Source: Clarkia xantiana subsp. parviflora | Lineage: Eukaryota; Streptophyta; Magnoliopsida; Myrtales; Onagraceae | Direction: 5' to 3' | DNA length: 64,000 nucleotides | Assembly: GCA_036873135.1 (NCBI GenBank) | Contig: JAPTYO010000020.1 | Location: 7,370,081-7,434,080, forward strand | Shown here: one piece after another, positions 20,581 to 31,729 of the stretch | How positions within the stretch are numbered: the stretch's first letter is position 1 | Layout: the number at the start of each line of letters is the position of its first letter | Notes under the pieces: generated by a model | The model's input: the letters and a program-made list of their open reading frames with translations, nothing else | What the model was told of the DNA's origin: nothing | The model's database searches: none | Made by a program: the position numbers and the translations under genes

Positions 20581-23500
20581 TAGACTATAATGGCTTTCAT
20601 TTAGGCGATATCTCTCATTTATTATTTTCCTCCATTTCTCCACTTGAGGTCTTTCCAATGCTTTTCAACAGTTTGAGCGTGGTTTTCACCTTACTCAATG
20701 GGATTCTTGCCTTTGACTCTCGTCTAGGCATTATGAGTCCCATTTATTAGTCTGATCTTTTCTCCCACTCAGAATAATGCTTCTTATCGTAGCATCATTT
20801 CTATTGGGAACGATCCTCCCACTCGGAACAATGCTTCTTATCGGAGCATTGTCTTTATTGGGAACAAGAGCATTCCTAGGACCTTGACTTACAAATTTCC
20901 TATGACAACCTCTTGGTCTCGGGGTTTTACTTCCAAGATGCATTCCTTGATCACTAGGATCTGGAACCAAGTATGGTTGGTCCACTCCCACTGGAAACAA
21001 TGGGTAGTTTAGGTAGTTGTGTCATTCCTGGTTTAGCTATATGACCATCAGGTTCAACTTGATTCGTCTTAGCAGCAACAGTGATTTCGTGTGGAAGGAG
21101 TTTATTCCTCCCACTGGATTTATTATGAAAATGTTCCCATTATCATTTACCATATCATTCACTTGAGTTGCTGGTTCAAATCTCTCCCACTCGAATTAAG
21201 TGGGACCTGATTGTCATTGTTATTCTGCTCCGTTCTGATCATGACTACGTTGATTGAAACTTTTCATACATTTTGAAAATTCGTTCTCTTAGTGATGTAA
21301 TGTCTCATGTTCGATCACAGCACCATTTTATAAACCAAGCTGTAAACAGGTATTTTCTAAGAGTAACTGACTTACTCTTTTCCTAAATACGTGTTTATTG
21401 CGAAAATTAATCTTGCATGGTTATATGATTTAACTCATTATCACCCTTTCAGCTATAATGGCAACGTACTTAACTGATATCAATGGACCACAGTTTTACA
21501 TTTATGTGAATCATCTTTCATCATCTAGGGAACTTTTGATAGAATGACTTCAACATTATGTATATACAAACTGTGCTTCTTGAAGTGTGTGTTTTAACTT
21601 GAATGCCTAGCCTGACTTATCGTTCAAGGCTTACGGAAGGAAAATCTTTTAACCGACTTCATCCTTCTTCGTTTTCTAACTTATCTCAGAGATTTTAACC
21701 CATCTCTGAACTGAGAATTTTAGGTTTTCACCTTATGCGTCAGTTGATACTTTTACAAGGTTGTGGTAGCTTCCGAAGCCTACTTCTTACCGATGTAAAT
21801 GTTATCAGTAAGTTGTTTCCGAAGGAATGCAAACGAAAATTCAGCACATCATCATACAAACACTTCATTGTTAAACTCATTTTATGAAACGATTTGTTCC
21901 GTCTATCGAGGTCCACATGCGCAAGGCGCAATTTAATCTGGGTTTTAACCCTTGGTTAAATTTCATTTCTGAATATAATTCAATTTAATCCAATCGGTTT
22001 CAAACATGATCATCATTACAGTTTAATTCATTCAATGGAGTACTAACAAATAAGAAATACTAAATCTTTTGATCTAGCTACGCAATTGATGTGTATGTTC
22101 AGTTCAGTTTCCCGACTGAAATGACGGAGTACGTGAATCGTTTCGTTTTATTCGACCACTTTAACCTGGCCGAAATTTCGTTTCGGATCGATCCTGTTTA
22201 ACCGGGTCGATTAATTTTGAGAAGTAGATCACATTTCGAATAAATCTGTATGATAAATGATAAATGACAATGTTAGGGTTCTTGATATGAAGATCGCGTA
22301 TTCGATCCATGATTGTCACATAGATAGTCGAGAACTTTAAGTCATGTTGATCATCACATCTGAGTAATTCACAAGTGAATTACATCAAATGATCTTTGTC
22401 TGTATAAAACGTTTTACAGCTTCATACACTTGACTACGCTGCGTACTAGAGACGCACTTTATCAACATGGTTTAGCCCAACGGATTATCGTATATGACCT
22501 TAGGTCAGTTATCTCTATAATATGCGGATCATGGTTGATTTCTTTCGAATCCAGTATGGTGAGCAGAGAAGGTTTCCCTTTTACTGTTGTGGTTACTGTA
22601 CTTTATTAGGATCAAGGTTATTGAGTCCTATCAACATCAGAAAACCATATACATCATTTCCATGTTGACCTTTCATTGTGAAGGTCTTGAGTGGCTTTTA
22701 CACCAGCGTCCATGGAAAGAGAGAAGACCATCACGTTCAACCGAAACGTTTAGCTTTTGCATCCTTGCTTCCACCGAGACGGATGCAAAGGGATACTAAG
22801 CTGCAACATTGCCTGGTTGCAATTGAAGTCTTCTTCAACCCCCTTTTACCAAGGTTGAATGTATCACCACATATGCATTCAGATCATCAAAGAATCTACT
22901 CCCATGATTGGTGAAACAAATTATTACATTCGTCTCTCATTGTCAAAATCATACAGCTATATTCATCTGTAGTTGTCCTCTCCACTTTTCGGAATCGTAG
23001 TAGAGAGCTCAACACGTACTCCTTTTATTCATCATGATCCACACCATCAAGATTGCGAGAAATACCGAATCGCACAAAATCAACCAATTCATACTAACAC
23101 ATCGATGATTATGCATAATCAGGGAGGCAATAACATTTTGAGAAAGAATTGCATACACCAGATATCTATTAAGATTGAATCCGACAAATAACGATTCCTC
23201 ATTCATCTAAACCAACCAACCACCAGCAAACCAATGGAAGATGGCTGTGAAAGAGTTCACATTATCGTCGTCTTCTATCCAATAGACCAGTCTCTTAAAA
23301 CGGTTTTAATCGCAAATTGCCGGAACGAGAATTTTAAAATAAGCATACCCAATCTTGGCTTTCCCAAGGCCCTTTTTGTTTTGGAAAATCATTCCGATGA
23401 ATTCACTCATGCATACATAATTCTACTATCCATGTAAATTATCATATGCCAGTAACATTCATCATACCACACACACATGCTTACGCGTCATGCGTCTAAT

Positions 23501-23999
23501 GTTCCGAGGAACTCATGCTTGCATTCACAATTCTACTTCCAAGTAAATCATCAAATTCAACTACATCCTCAACATTCTAGCATACGTGTCAAACATGTAA
23601 CATTCACATCAATCATACATATTTGGCGACTGGTTTTTGATTTTAAAATAATTTTAAGCATTAGGGGCTGATTTGCAATTCATGCTTATATTCAATTACG
23701 CAAACTTCTAGAAATGAATCCTAGGCATTTTCAACCATCACAACATGTTTATCCTAGTGCGCATACCATATATTTAACCAGGGCTCCGCCCACAACATGC
23801 AATATCCAGCTAGCTTGACTTAGTCAAGACAACAGTTCTAACCATGCATAAATAAATATTGAATAATAAACAATTGCAATTCAGCCCACTAATTAATCCA
23901 GTCCCAAAAACATGTATATCCGAGATCCATCCCCATAATCGAAACAAGGCATAAAGGTTAGCAACCCTATGAGCACTGTGTAGTCCATTTAGAGGTTCA
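20581..23999 (-). other. Decayed copia internal region
   Basis: No clean coding frame. On minus at 21740-21931 LAHVDLDRRNKSFHKM is weakly like a GAG-pre-integrase segment. At 20757-20870 a roughly 54-bp unit (CTTCTTATCG, GGGAACGATCCTCCCACTCG) is duplicated. The rest, including the short frames at 22587-23671, I do not recognise. Confidence 0.4.
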
Positions 24000-24047
24000 A
24001 AAACAATGGAAAAAATTGCGGAAAACCGAACTGTTATACAATATCTG

Positions 24048-24241
24048 CTCCTCCTCTTCATCTTGAAGCTCCTCCTCTTCATCTTGAAGCAGCTCATCCT
24101 CTTCATCTTGAAGCAGCTCATCCTCTTCATCTTGAAGCAGCTCATCCTCTTCCTCTTGAAGCTCATCCTCTTCCTCTTGAATCTCATCCTCTTCATATGG
24201 AAGCTCATCCTCTTCATCTTGAAGCTCATCCTCTTCCTCTT
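24048..24241 (-). repeat. Minisatellite, 21/24-bp unit, encoding an acidic repeat on minus
   Basis: Plus reads CTCATCCTCTTCATCTTGAAG over and over, with 21- and 24-bp unit lengths. On minus this is an open run of DELQEEED and LQDEEDEL repeats including DELPYEEDE. Ycf2 has an acidic region of similar composition, and the ycf2 C-terminus adjoins at 24242 in the opposite orientation. I suspect, without proof, that both came from plastid DNA and were joined head to head. A simple nuclear minisatellite is the alternative. Confidence 0.6.
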
Positions 24242-24424
24242 AGATGGCTTATAACCAATAGTTCATTATCTAATGGATTTTTCCGTTCTAATACTCCATC
24301 TGAGAGTTATCAGTATTTATCAAATCTGTTCCTATCTAACAGAAGGCTACTGGATCAAATGACAAAGACATTGTTTAGAAAAAAATGGCTTTTCCCGGAT
24401 GAAATGAAAACCGGATTCATGTAA
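24242..24424 (+). pseudogene. ycf2: Nuclear copy of plastid ycf2 3' end (NUPT)
   Basis: The frame [53 protein letters not shown] then TAA is the C-terminus of the plastid protein Ycf2, the large inner-envelope protein implicated in protein import. About 60 codons are present with several replacements, and the natural stop codon is kept. The true gene is in the plastid inverted repeat and over 6 kb long, so this is a short transferred fragment without function. It is surrounded by copia-derived and repetitive nuclear sequence. Confidence 0.88.
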
Positions 24425-24475
24425 CAGTAGAAGGTTTGTATTTTAAAAGTTGACCTATCTATTTTAATTGACTTG

Positions 24476-24800
24476 AATTTGGTTTTGAAAACTCGGTCCG
24501 GTTCAGTCAATTTTAATCCGCTTTGGTCCGGTTCGGCTCAGAAAATCCGGTCCTGACCGGAAAAATCCGGTTCGGTCCGGTTTTTAATTTTAAAATTTGG
24601 TTCGGTCTGAACCATTCCAAGAAAATAGGGTTCGGTTCGGTTTAACACTCAAAATCGGTTCCGTTAGATCCACTTAATTACCCCGCTCTGACCCGACCCG
24701 AATAGGTCAAACCGATTGAGAAAATCCGGTTCAGTTTTATTTCATCCCGGTTTAACATATTGGACCGGCCTAATAATTAAAATTTAAAAGGTTGGGCCGA
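24476..24800. repeat. CCGG-motif-rich degenerate repeat
   Basis: Dense repetition of GGTCCGGTT, TCGGTCCGG and AATCCGGTTC phrases in an otherwise AT-rich context. It resembles the interior of the hAT-type elements at 24863 and 38090, but no matching ends were found. Confidence 0.45.
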
Positions 24801-24862
24801 AATGTTTACTTGTGGCCTAAGTATGGTTTTAAAGTCCAAAATTAATTAACTTGACCACCAAG

Positions 24863-25251
24863 CAGTGTTATCAGAACCGGACCGGGGCCTGAACCGGCAG
24901 GGCCACCGGTTCCCGGTTCGGCCGGTCGGACCCGGTCCGAACCGGGTCCGACCGGTTTTAGTAAAAAAAATGCAGATTTGAAGAGCCTCTTTGTAAGTTA
25001 ACCCTTCTGTAGGTTTTAGTCCGGACCGGGGTCTGCCTCTCTATAAGTTAACCCTAATTTTTTTTTTAATGAAAAGAGTCAGAACCGGCGAACCGCCTGG
25101 TTCGCCCAAAACCGGCCGGTTCGGTGAAAATCGGACTTCAGAACCGGGTTCGCTTACATCCTCCGGAAATAAGCAAACCAGACCGTGGAGGGATCCAGTT
25201 CCGGTCCGACCGCGGTCGGACCACCGGTCTGGTCCGGTTCTGATAACACTG
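24863..25251. mobile_element. hAT-type non-autonomous element (MITE-sized), copy 1
   Basis: Terminal inverted repeats CAGTGTTATCAGAACCGGAC at the left and its near-complement (CCGGTTCTGATAACACTG) at the right. A perfect 8-bp duplication CCACCAAG flanks it (24855-24862 and 25252-25259). Length 389 bp; no coding capacity. The CAGTG ends and 8-bp duplication are hAT features. The interior is full of CCGG-containing palindromes and can fold on itself. Confidence 0.92.
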
Positions 25252-25290
25252 CCACCAAGTAACATTAACTATATAAAATAGTTTCCAATA

Positions 25291-25300
<10 letters not shown>

Positions 25301-25362
<62 letters not shown>
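25301..25362. repeat. (AT)n microsatellite
   Basis: About 31 uninterrupted AT dinucleotides. Shorter (TA)n runs follow at 25430-25459 and 26215-26237. Confidence 0.95.
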
Positions 25363-25364
<2 letters not shown>

Positions 25365-25426
25365 CGGACCAAATACAAACATATATATATTTATTGCTAA
25401 GATTCTATCTATAAGATTAAATCAAT

Positions 25427-25462
<36 letters not shown>

Positions 25463-25493
25463 AAATTCGGCTTTCAATATAATATATATATAT

Positions 25494-26214
25494 TGTTGAA
25501 TATCTGTCCAATTCGGGTTCGTATTTACGTTTCGGACCTCGCAAACACGTCAGAACCACAAACGGATTTTACCGCGGTCACCCCGGGTCAAAACGGTCTG
25601 GATGCGCGCAGCACCCGGACCGGGACTTCCGGATTGCCTTGACAGTCCGGACTAGTCCGTTTTGCCCGGCAATCCGGACCATGTCGGATGTCGACATGGT
25701 CCGGACTGCCGACTAGTACTGCGCGCTTACCCCTAGCACTGCGAGCTTACCCCTATTATTTTTACTAAGTATGAGAAGTCAGTGCGCACATAGCCAACCT
25801 CGATGTCGGTAAGCGTTTTCCTTTAAGCCGGCATTGAACCACATAAAGCCGGGTACGGTTCTCGCGTTTCCTATAAATAGGGACCTAGACCTCTCATTTG
25901 AACAAGAACTTAACTAAACTAGAAACTCTCCCAAATTGGCTATTTGTGCTCTGACCTCTCTTTAGATTATGACTTAAGCATCAGAGAGGGCTCAACCAGC
26001 GCCACCCCTCCCCTCTCCATGCTGGTTATTGCCCGTTTTGCAGGACCCGACGTGTAGGAGACCGAGATTGGAGCCAAAGCCAAGTTCGGGGTTCGAGGAT
26101 CGAGGTTCGCGGATCGTGGATCGTGACGTGCTGACGGGAGACCGTACCGGCGTGCACATCCAGCCCGTTCGCGAAGAGCAGCCCGAGGTGTCCCAGGTGG
26201 AATCGACCTCAACA
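25494..26214 (+). repeat. Solo LTR of the E1 family
   Basis: Starts TGTTGAATATCTGTCC and ends ACCTCAACA, with TATAT on both sides as possible target duplication inside an AT microsatellite. It shares with the E1 LTRs the TCGCAAACACG, GTCACCCCGGGTCAAAACGG and CCTCGATGTCGGTAAGCGTT blocks and the TATA box CCTATAAATAGGG. No internal region follows, so it is the product of LTR-LTR recombination. It is 721 bp, longer than the E1 LTRs because of additional GGTCCGGA-type palindromic sequence near 25630-25720. Confidence 0.88.
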
Positions 26215-26277
26215 TATATATATATATATATATATATTTATTGTCAATATCTTAAATAGGGTAACAAATATACTGAC

Positions 26278-26992
26278 TATTGGGACACGCTTCCAATCGG
26301 TTCAGTTTTGCGTGAACCAATTGGTCGGTACCCGACAGAATTGTGCTGATCCTCGTGGACCTGTACGGATGCTTCTCCTATAATGCTGTCCTTAGCTCCC
26401 GGATAGCTCTTCTTGTTCGTAAACCTATAAAAATGTCTTGCTGGATCTCTATTTCTCAACTTCGAGTTCAGGTTCTTTTCCACGTTCACCTGCAAAAGGG
26501 ATTACCGAGCACATGGGGGGTGCTCGGTGAATCCACTCCGATACCTAAATTAGAATTTGCTAGAGAGAGAAAATGTCTAGAGAGAAGCTAGAGCAAAATT
26601 CAACTTGGCCACCCCTTTAAAATGAATGGCAAAGGCCTCTATTTATAGACCTCTTGGTCATTAGTTTGCTAATCGTGAAATTAGTCAGTTAATCATGTAA
26701 TTAAGGTAAAGCGGAATTAGGCCTCGCTAAACATCGGAGTGATCGATGATATCTTTTGGGAGGGTTCGGAAACAGCGTGGCCCGGGGGGAGGCCTCCTGG
26801 GCAAAAAACGTTTGGTTAGGGGCTCCCTAACCGAACTTGTTCCTTTTTGCCGGGCGAATTTTCCTTCGCCCGGTCTTTAATTGGTATGCTTTTTTGAGTT
26901 CGGGTTTTTCAATTTTCGGTTTGGAAACGTGTTTGGGTCCGTGCAGTAATTAAGTCGGGTCGAAGCGGGTCAAGGTGGGTGTATATCCATCA
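26278..26992 (-). repeat. 3' LTR of E3
   Basis: Plus-strand start TATTGGGACACGCTTCC and end GTATATCCATCA. On minus a TATA box (CTATAAATAGAGG) lies near 26636-26648. Confidence 0.9.
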
Positions 26993-27008
26993 TTTTCCCC
27001 CGAGTCAA
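26993..27008 (-). other. Polypurine tract of E3
   Basis: Minus reads CTTGACTCGGGGGAAAA directly before the 3' LTR. Confidence 0.75.
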
Positions 27009-27721
27009 GCAATGGTTAAACCGTTTATTGACTCTATTTTAAACGGGATAGACACCCAAATTGATCCCGCTTGATACATGTTACCTCTTTTGACGACGTT
27101 GTGTCTCTTTTGTTTGCTGGATCGTTTTTTTGTCCATCCTGTCTGTTGTAACTATCATAGTCAAAATTATCAGTACGGATATAACAAAAATATGTGGTGG
27201 TCACATATGTGCTTATACATGTTTTTCCTCATGTGTTTTTTAGCAAAATTCTAAGTGTTAGACACTTTCACAGTAACAGTAACTATGTCGAGATTGTAAA
27301 CTTGTTGCGAATGTCATAAATGCATGTAAACATGGAATCTTAATGATAACATGGTGAAAATATAAACGTGGAATTTCGATACTAACATATCTGAAATGTC
27401 ATGCAATCGTGGGATTTCTATGCAAACATGTCCAAAATGCTGTTCCGAAAAAATGTTTTGTGCTGGGCACGTTGGAGTATGGTTTTGTATATGATTCTAT
27501 CATGAGTAACATGGCATGTGTTCCAATACGAGTTACTATACATGTAGCATGCTTTGTCCATTTTAGGTCATAAATGGAGAGACAACACTGTATGGAGGAT
27601 TTCATACCTTGGCCATTTTTTCATATCTAGATGCTTTCAAATACATGACATCAGATGATAACAAAATTAAACTTGTTGTGTTACCTCCATTCCTTAGCAA
27701 TTTTTCCAACATGTGTTGAAA

Positions 27722-27776
27722 TGGACGGTTGTGATTTAATCTCACAAAAGACTATCCATTCTTCCTTTTTATAAGA
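27722..27776 (+). promoter_or_regulatory. Promoter-like block of the E3 antisense gene
   Basis: AAATGGACGGTTGTGATT is followed about 40 bases later by TTTTTATAAG. E6 has AAATGGAGGGTTGTGATT with a TATATAG box at the same distance (58477-58532). Both precede a GC-rich leader and the antisense gene. Conservation between two diverged elements in otherwise different sequence suggests a real promoter. Confidence 0.55.
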
Positions 27777-28176
27777 AAATGCTTATCTCTTCTTCCTCCT
27801 CATTTTTGCCAACATCATTGGCGTGGCCATGGCGGTGGCCTAGCCGTTTTTCGGGGCGGCGGGAGGTGGTTCCGGTGGTGGTTCGTTAGACCGGACCAGT
27901 TTTGCTTCTCTATACTTTCCTTGTGAGTTTGTCTCCTTTGTGATTGCAAAGTGCTGTCGGTGATGTATAGTTGTTTGCCTTATGTTGTCCTATGCCATGC
28001 ATGCTTGTTTCACTTGGAGTTGTTGCGTTGAGTTGTGTTTCACTTGTAGTATGTTCGTTGTTCCTCTACGTCTTTTTTGTGATATTTTCTATACTTTGTC
28101 ATGTATGGTTATGTAAGAGGTGCGTTGCGACGCAGATCATGCATCGTGACACACCACATGCGGCGTGATACACACC
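27777..28176 (+). other. GC-rich leader of the E3 antisense gene
   Basis: Contains GGGGCGGCGGGAGGTGG near 27856 and a possible splice donor (CTTGTGAGT near 27920). The likely acceptor TTTTTGCTTCAG is at 29207-29218, beyond the tandem array, so the array could lie in a 5' UTR intron. Confidence 0.4.
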
Positions 28177-28179
28177 ATG

Positions 28180-29155
28180 CGTCGTGACGCACCCCATGCA
28201 TCGCAAACAGTTAGAATTCTCGGCGGGATCTTGAATACTCCCCCTCTTTTTTTAATGCGGCGCGATGCACACCCTGCATCACAAACACTTGGAATTTCTA
28301 GGCGGGATTTTGAATACACCCCCTTTTTTGAATGCAGCGCGACGCACCACCTGCATCACGAACACTTAGAATTTCTAGGCGGGATCTTGAATACTCCCCC
28401 TTTTTTTAATGCAGCGCGACGCACCACCTGCGTCACGAACACTTAGAATTTCTAGGCGGGATTTTGAATACTCCCCTTTTTTGAATGCAGCGCGACGCAC
28501 CACCTACGTCACGAACCCTTAGAATTTCTAGGCGGGATCTTGAATACTCCCTCTTTTTTGAATGCAGCGCGACGCACCACCTGCGTCACGAACACTTAGA
28601 ATTTCTAGGCGGGATCTTGAATACTCCCCCTTTTTTGAATGTAACGCACCACATGCGTCGCGAACACTTAGAATTTCTAGGTGGGATCTTGAATACTCCC
28701 CCTTTTTTGAATGTGATGCACCACCTGCGTCGCGAACACTTAGAATTTCTAGGCGGGATCTTGAATACTCCCCCTTTTTTGAATGCGACGCACCACCTGC
28801 GTCGCGAACAGTTAGAGTTTCTAGACGGGATCTTGAATACTCCCCCTTTTTTTAATGCGACACGACGCACCACCTGCATCACGAACACTTAGAATTTCTA
28901 GGTAGGATCTTGAATACTCCCCTTTTTTTAATATGACGCACCACCTGCGTCGCGAACACTTAGAATTTCTAGGCGGGATCTTGAATACTCCCCCTTTTTT
29001 GAATGTGACGCACCACCTGCGTCGCGAACACTTAGAATTTCTAGGCGGGATCTTGAATGCTCCCCCTTTTTTGAATGCGACGCGACGCACCACCTGCGTC
29101 ACGAACACTTAGAATTTCTAGGCGGGATTTTGAATACTCCCCCTTTTTTGAATGC
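28180..29155. repeat. Tandem array, 70-79-bp unit, about 13 copies
   Basis: The unit holds CGACGCACCACCTGCGTC, ACGAACACTTAGAATTTC, TAGGCGGGATCTTGAATACT and CCCCCTTTTTTGAATG. Copies differ by a few bases and by the length of the T-run. The long open frames across it on both strands are by-products of the period. It lies in the probable leader intron of the antisense gene. Confidence 0.92.
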
Positions 29156-29270
29156 GTCGTGATTCATCGATGTGTTTTTCAATTATTCGCGCTGACTTGT
29201 GTTTCTTTTTTGCTTCAGGTTTTAGGCTGTTTCTTCTTCCTTGGCTTGTGCGTTGTTTACGTTTCCGAGG

Positions 29271-31080
29271 ATGCGTAAGTCTTCTTCTACCCATGATCCT
29301 CGTCATTCTTTAGATTCCGATTATGATTATGAATATGAGTCACCACTTGAGTCCGAGGCTGTAACCTCTTTGGTTTGTGTTGGTTTTTCCGAGTTGTTTA
29401 CCCATAATTTCTTCCTTTGCTGTTTCGATATGTCGGGGTGTGTTCGCGATGCGGTGTCCGCGTACATAGTTCTTGTAGAAGAATCGTTTGGACATTTTGA
29501 GTGTCGGATGTTGTTTGCAACTTGATATTCTCCATACTTATCTTTTTCTAAGAAGAGTTTTTGATACTCACCCATTTGCTGTGTCGTAAATTGATATTCT
29601 ACCCATACTTAGTTTTTGTAGGAAGGCTGTTGCTATCCCCTCTTTCTTTGAGCGTCTGAGGTTGTTCCGACATTCGTCTCTAGTTTCGAGCATTTGTCAC
29701 TGTTTCGAGCATTTGTCGCTGTTTCGAGCATTTGAAGTTGTTTCGAGCATTTTACGCTTTTTCGAGCGTTTGACGCTGTTTCGAGAGTTTTGACGCTGAT
29801 TCGAGTGTTTTTACTATGTTTCGAACGTTTGTCGCTGTTTCGAGTGTTTTGACGCTGTTTAGAACGTGTGTCGCTGTTTTGAGCATTTTACGCTTTTCCG
29901 AGCATTTGACGCTGTTTTGACGTAGATTGCCCCCGTTTTTTGCATGCTTGCGTTTTGCTGGGTTGTCGTATACATATGTGGATATTGTCTTGTTTTCTTT
30001 TCTCGTTGCAGGCTCTTTTCTCGTCGTCGTTGGGGTGGCCTATATTTCTTCATTAAGGATTGTTGTGTTCCCTTGGGCGTTGATGGTATACTTAACGCGG
30101 ATGTGCAATCAGTTCGTCGTTTTCCGAGTTGGAGTTGTGTGGAGTTGGCATTCGTTCCACGCTGCCCTTGGTATGTTCTTAAGCTTTTGTTGGCTTTATG
30201 TGTTGTAGGTCGGTTTTTTGAAAAGGCTGCTGGTTTTCAGGCTACTGGCTCTTCTCATGGTTGGCTCGCTGTGTTGAAGGTAGCTATACTCTTCTGTTGG
30301 TATTTTGCTTATTTATATGCTTTCTCTGATTTTTTATGTATGTAGGATTTTCTTCCGGCCAGCTGATTGGTTCTAGTGAGCGTAAGTCTAGGAAAGCTGT
30401 TTCTGGAAAGAAGAAGAGTTTCTCCCTTCCTCCTAGGAAGAATGCTTCTCATGCTGGTTCTGTCCGAACGCCCGTGTTATTGATGATGCTACTCTTGTTA
30501 ATGTGTCTTCCAGTGATGTTGTTCATTTGGTTGTTTTTTTTTTTTTTTGCTATCTTGCTTTGTTGTGAGCTTTCCTTCAATTTTTGAAATGTTGACAAAT
30601 GCCCCCGCTATTCCCCTTTGAAAGGGAAGCAAATTTTCAGGTGCTGGTTCGTCCCGAGTCCCTTCTTGTCTGTGCAGGTATGGTGGGGGTGCCAACCTTG
30701 TCTCGGGGAGACCTAGTTTGCTCGCTTGATGGTGATTTCTTCGGTTCTGAGTTGGTTCCTTTCTTGTCCGTGTTGAGATTCTCTTTGGTTGTTGGTCCGG
30801 TTTGGGCGATTCTTCTGTCAGCGTCCTTGTCTTGAATAGCGTTGCTTCTCCTGATGGGCGTTTGTTTCGTTTATGATTTATCCTCATATTTCTTTTATTG
30901 ATTTGTTTGTTTCCTATTGTAGGGTGTTTTGAACTTTATTAACCTGCCCTCCTTCACTTTGGACTTGGCTGTGGAGAGTCGTACTTTTCAACGAAATGTT
31001 CCGCGCTTCAGGTTGATGTTGCCACGACTCGGGAGAGTGAGCGTGTGTTGTGCGAGAAGAATGGAAATCTCCTGTTTGGC
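29271..31080 (+). pseudogene. Decayed antisense gene of E3
   Basis: Remnants occur in the same order as in E1 and E6. The start is MRKSSSTHDPRHSLDSDYDY (29271), comparable to MNKSSIPIPRVTLCSDTDDE in E1. A weak LYFFIKD (near 30035) is comparable to HYFFVCD. Basic RKSRKAVSGKKKSF follows at 30378. Then GVPTLSRGDLVCSLDGDFFG and SELVPF at 30684-30750 are comparable to GPPALSRKDF and GSEWTPF. After an acceptor TCCTATTGTAG at 30921 comes NFINLPSFTLDLAVESRTF, comparable to the NMSS coiled-coil start. Frames are broken throughout, and the E1 FRCFY region is not recognisable. It has no coding potential now but documents that a third element had the gene. Confidence 0.65.
29660..29925. repeat. Tandem repeat, about 20-bp unit (TTTCGAGCATTTGTCGCTG)
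   Basis: Around 13 drifting copies of GTTTCGAGCATTTGACGCT-type units. They lie between remnants of the first exon of the antisense gene and are probably an expansion after it decayed. Confidence 0.8.
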
Positions 31081-31423
31081 GGTGTGATTTTGTGTGGATG
31101 TATTTTTTGATCTTGGGGGTGGTATCTTTCTTGTAGTGAAGTATGGATGAAGCTGCTGTTGCTTGCATAAAAGGACTTGAGCTCTTTTGTTGACGCTATG
31201 ACCCATGAGTTAAAGGTTTTGGATGTCGCTTGGTGCAAGGTCTCTTGCCTTATCGAGGTTGAAGTTTATGTGGGGATCTTCGCTATGCTATTCGAATATG
31301 GAGGGTTGATGGATGGAGGGACGTATGATCATTGTCCCTTGTTCTTGTTCGAGACAGTCGAGCACGTTCCTGGATTTGGAGGTTTTTCTGTCGGCGTGCT
31401 TCTAGGCAGCGGTATTTATGTTG

Positions 31424-31426
<3 letters not shown>

Positions 31427-31456
<30 letters not shown>
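31427..31456. repeat. Homopolymer of 30 G
   Basis: An uninterrupted run of thirty G on the plus strand. Such runs are rare and unstable, and the length may be affected by sequencing. Confidence 0.9.
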
Positions 31457-31457
<1 letters not shown>

Positions 31458-31729
31458 CAGAGGATGTCGTTGTTTGCTGTTCCAGATGGTGGTGGCGGGT
31501 CTCCCATCACTTCTTTCTGATGGTACGTTTCTTTAGCTATCATATGTATATAGCTTTTGGCAACGCATCTCTACTTCATTTTGAGTTGGTGTCGTGTGAT
31601 GTCCCTGTTACTATGTCGGTTGTCATTCTTTGCTGCTTTTCGTGTTTGTTGTTCTTTCTGGTGTTGGTTTTCGAGACGTGGCGTGCTTGCTGTGTCGCTT
31701 TTGCGATCTAGTGTAGTTTTCCCTCAAGA

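Noticed and set aside
24006..24254. Leucine-rich frame on plus resembling membrane segments
   Set aside because: It is the opposite strand of the acidic minisatellite; leucine and isoleucine codons arise from CTC/TTC repeats.
28485..29108. Overlapping open frames of 90-135 codons
   Set aside because: By-products of the 70-79-bp tandem unit, present on both strands with repeated peptide phrases.
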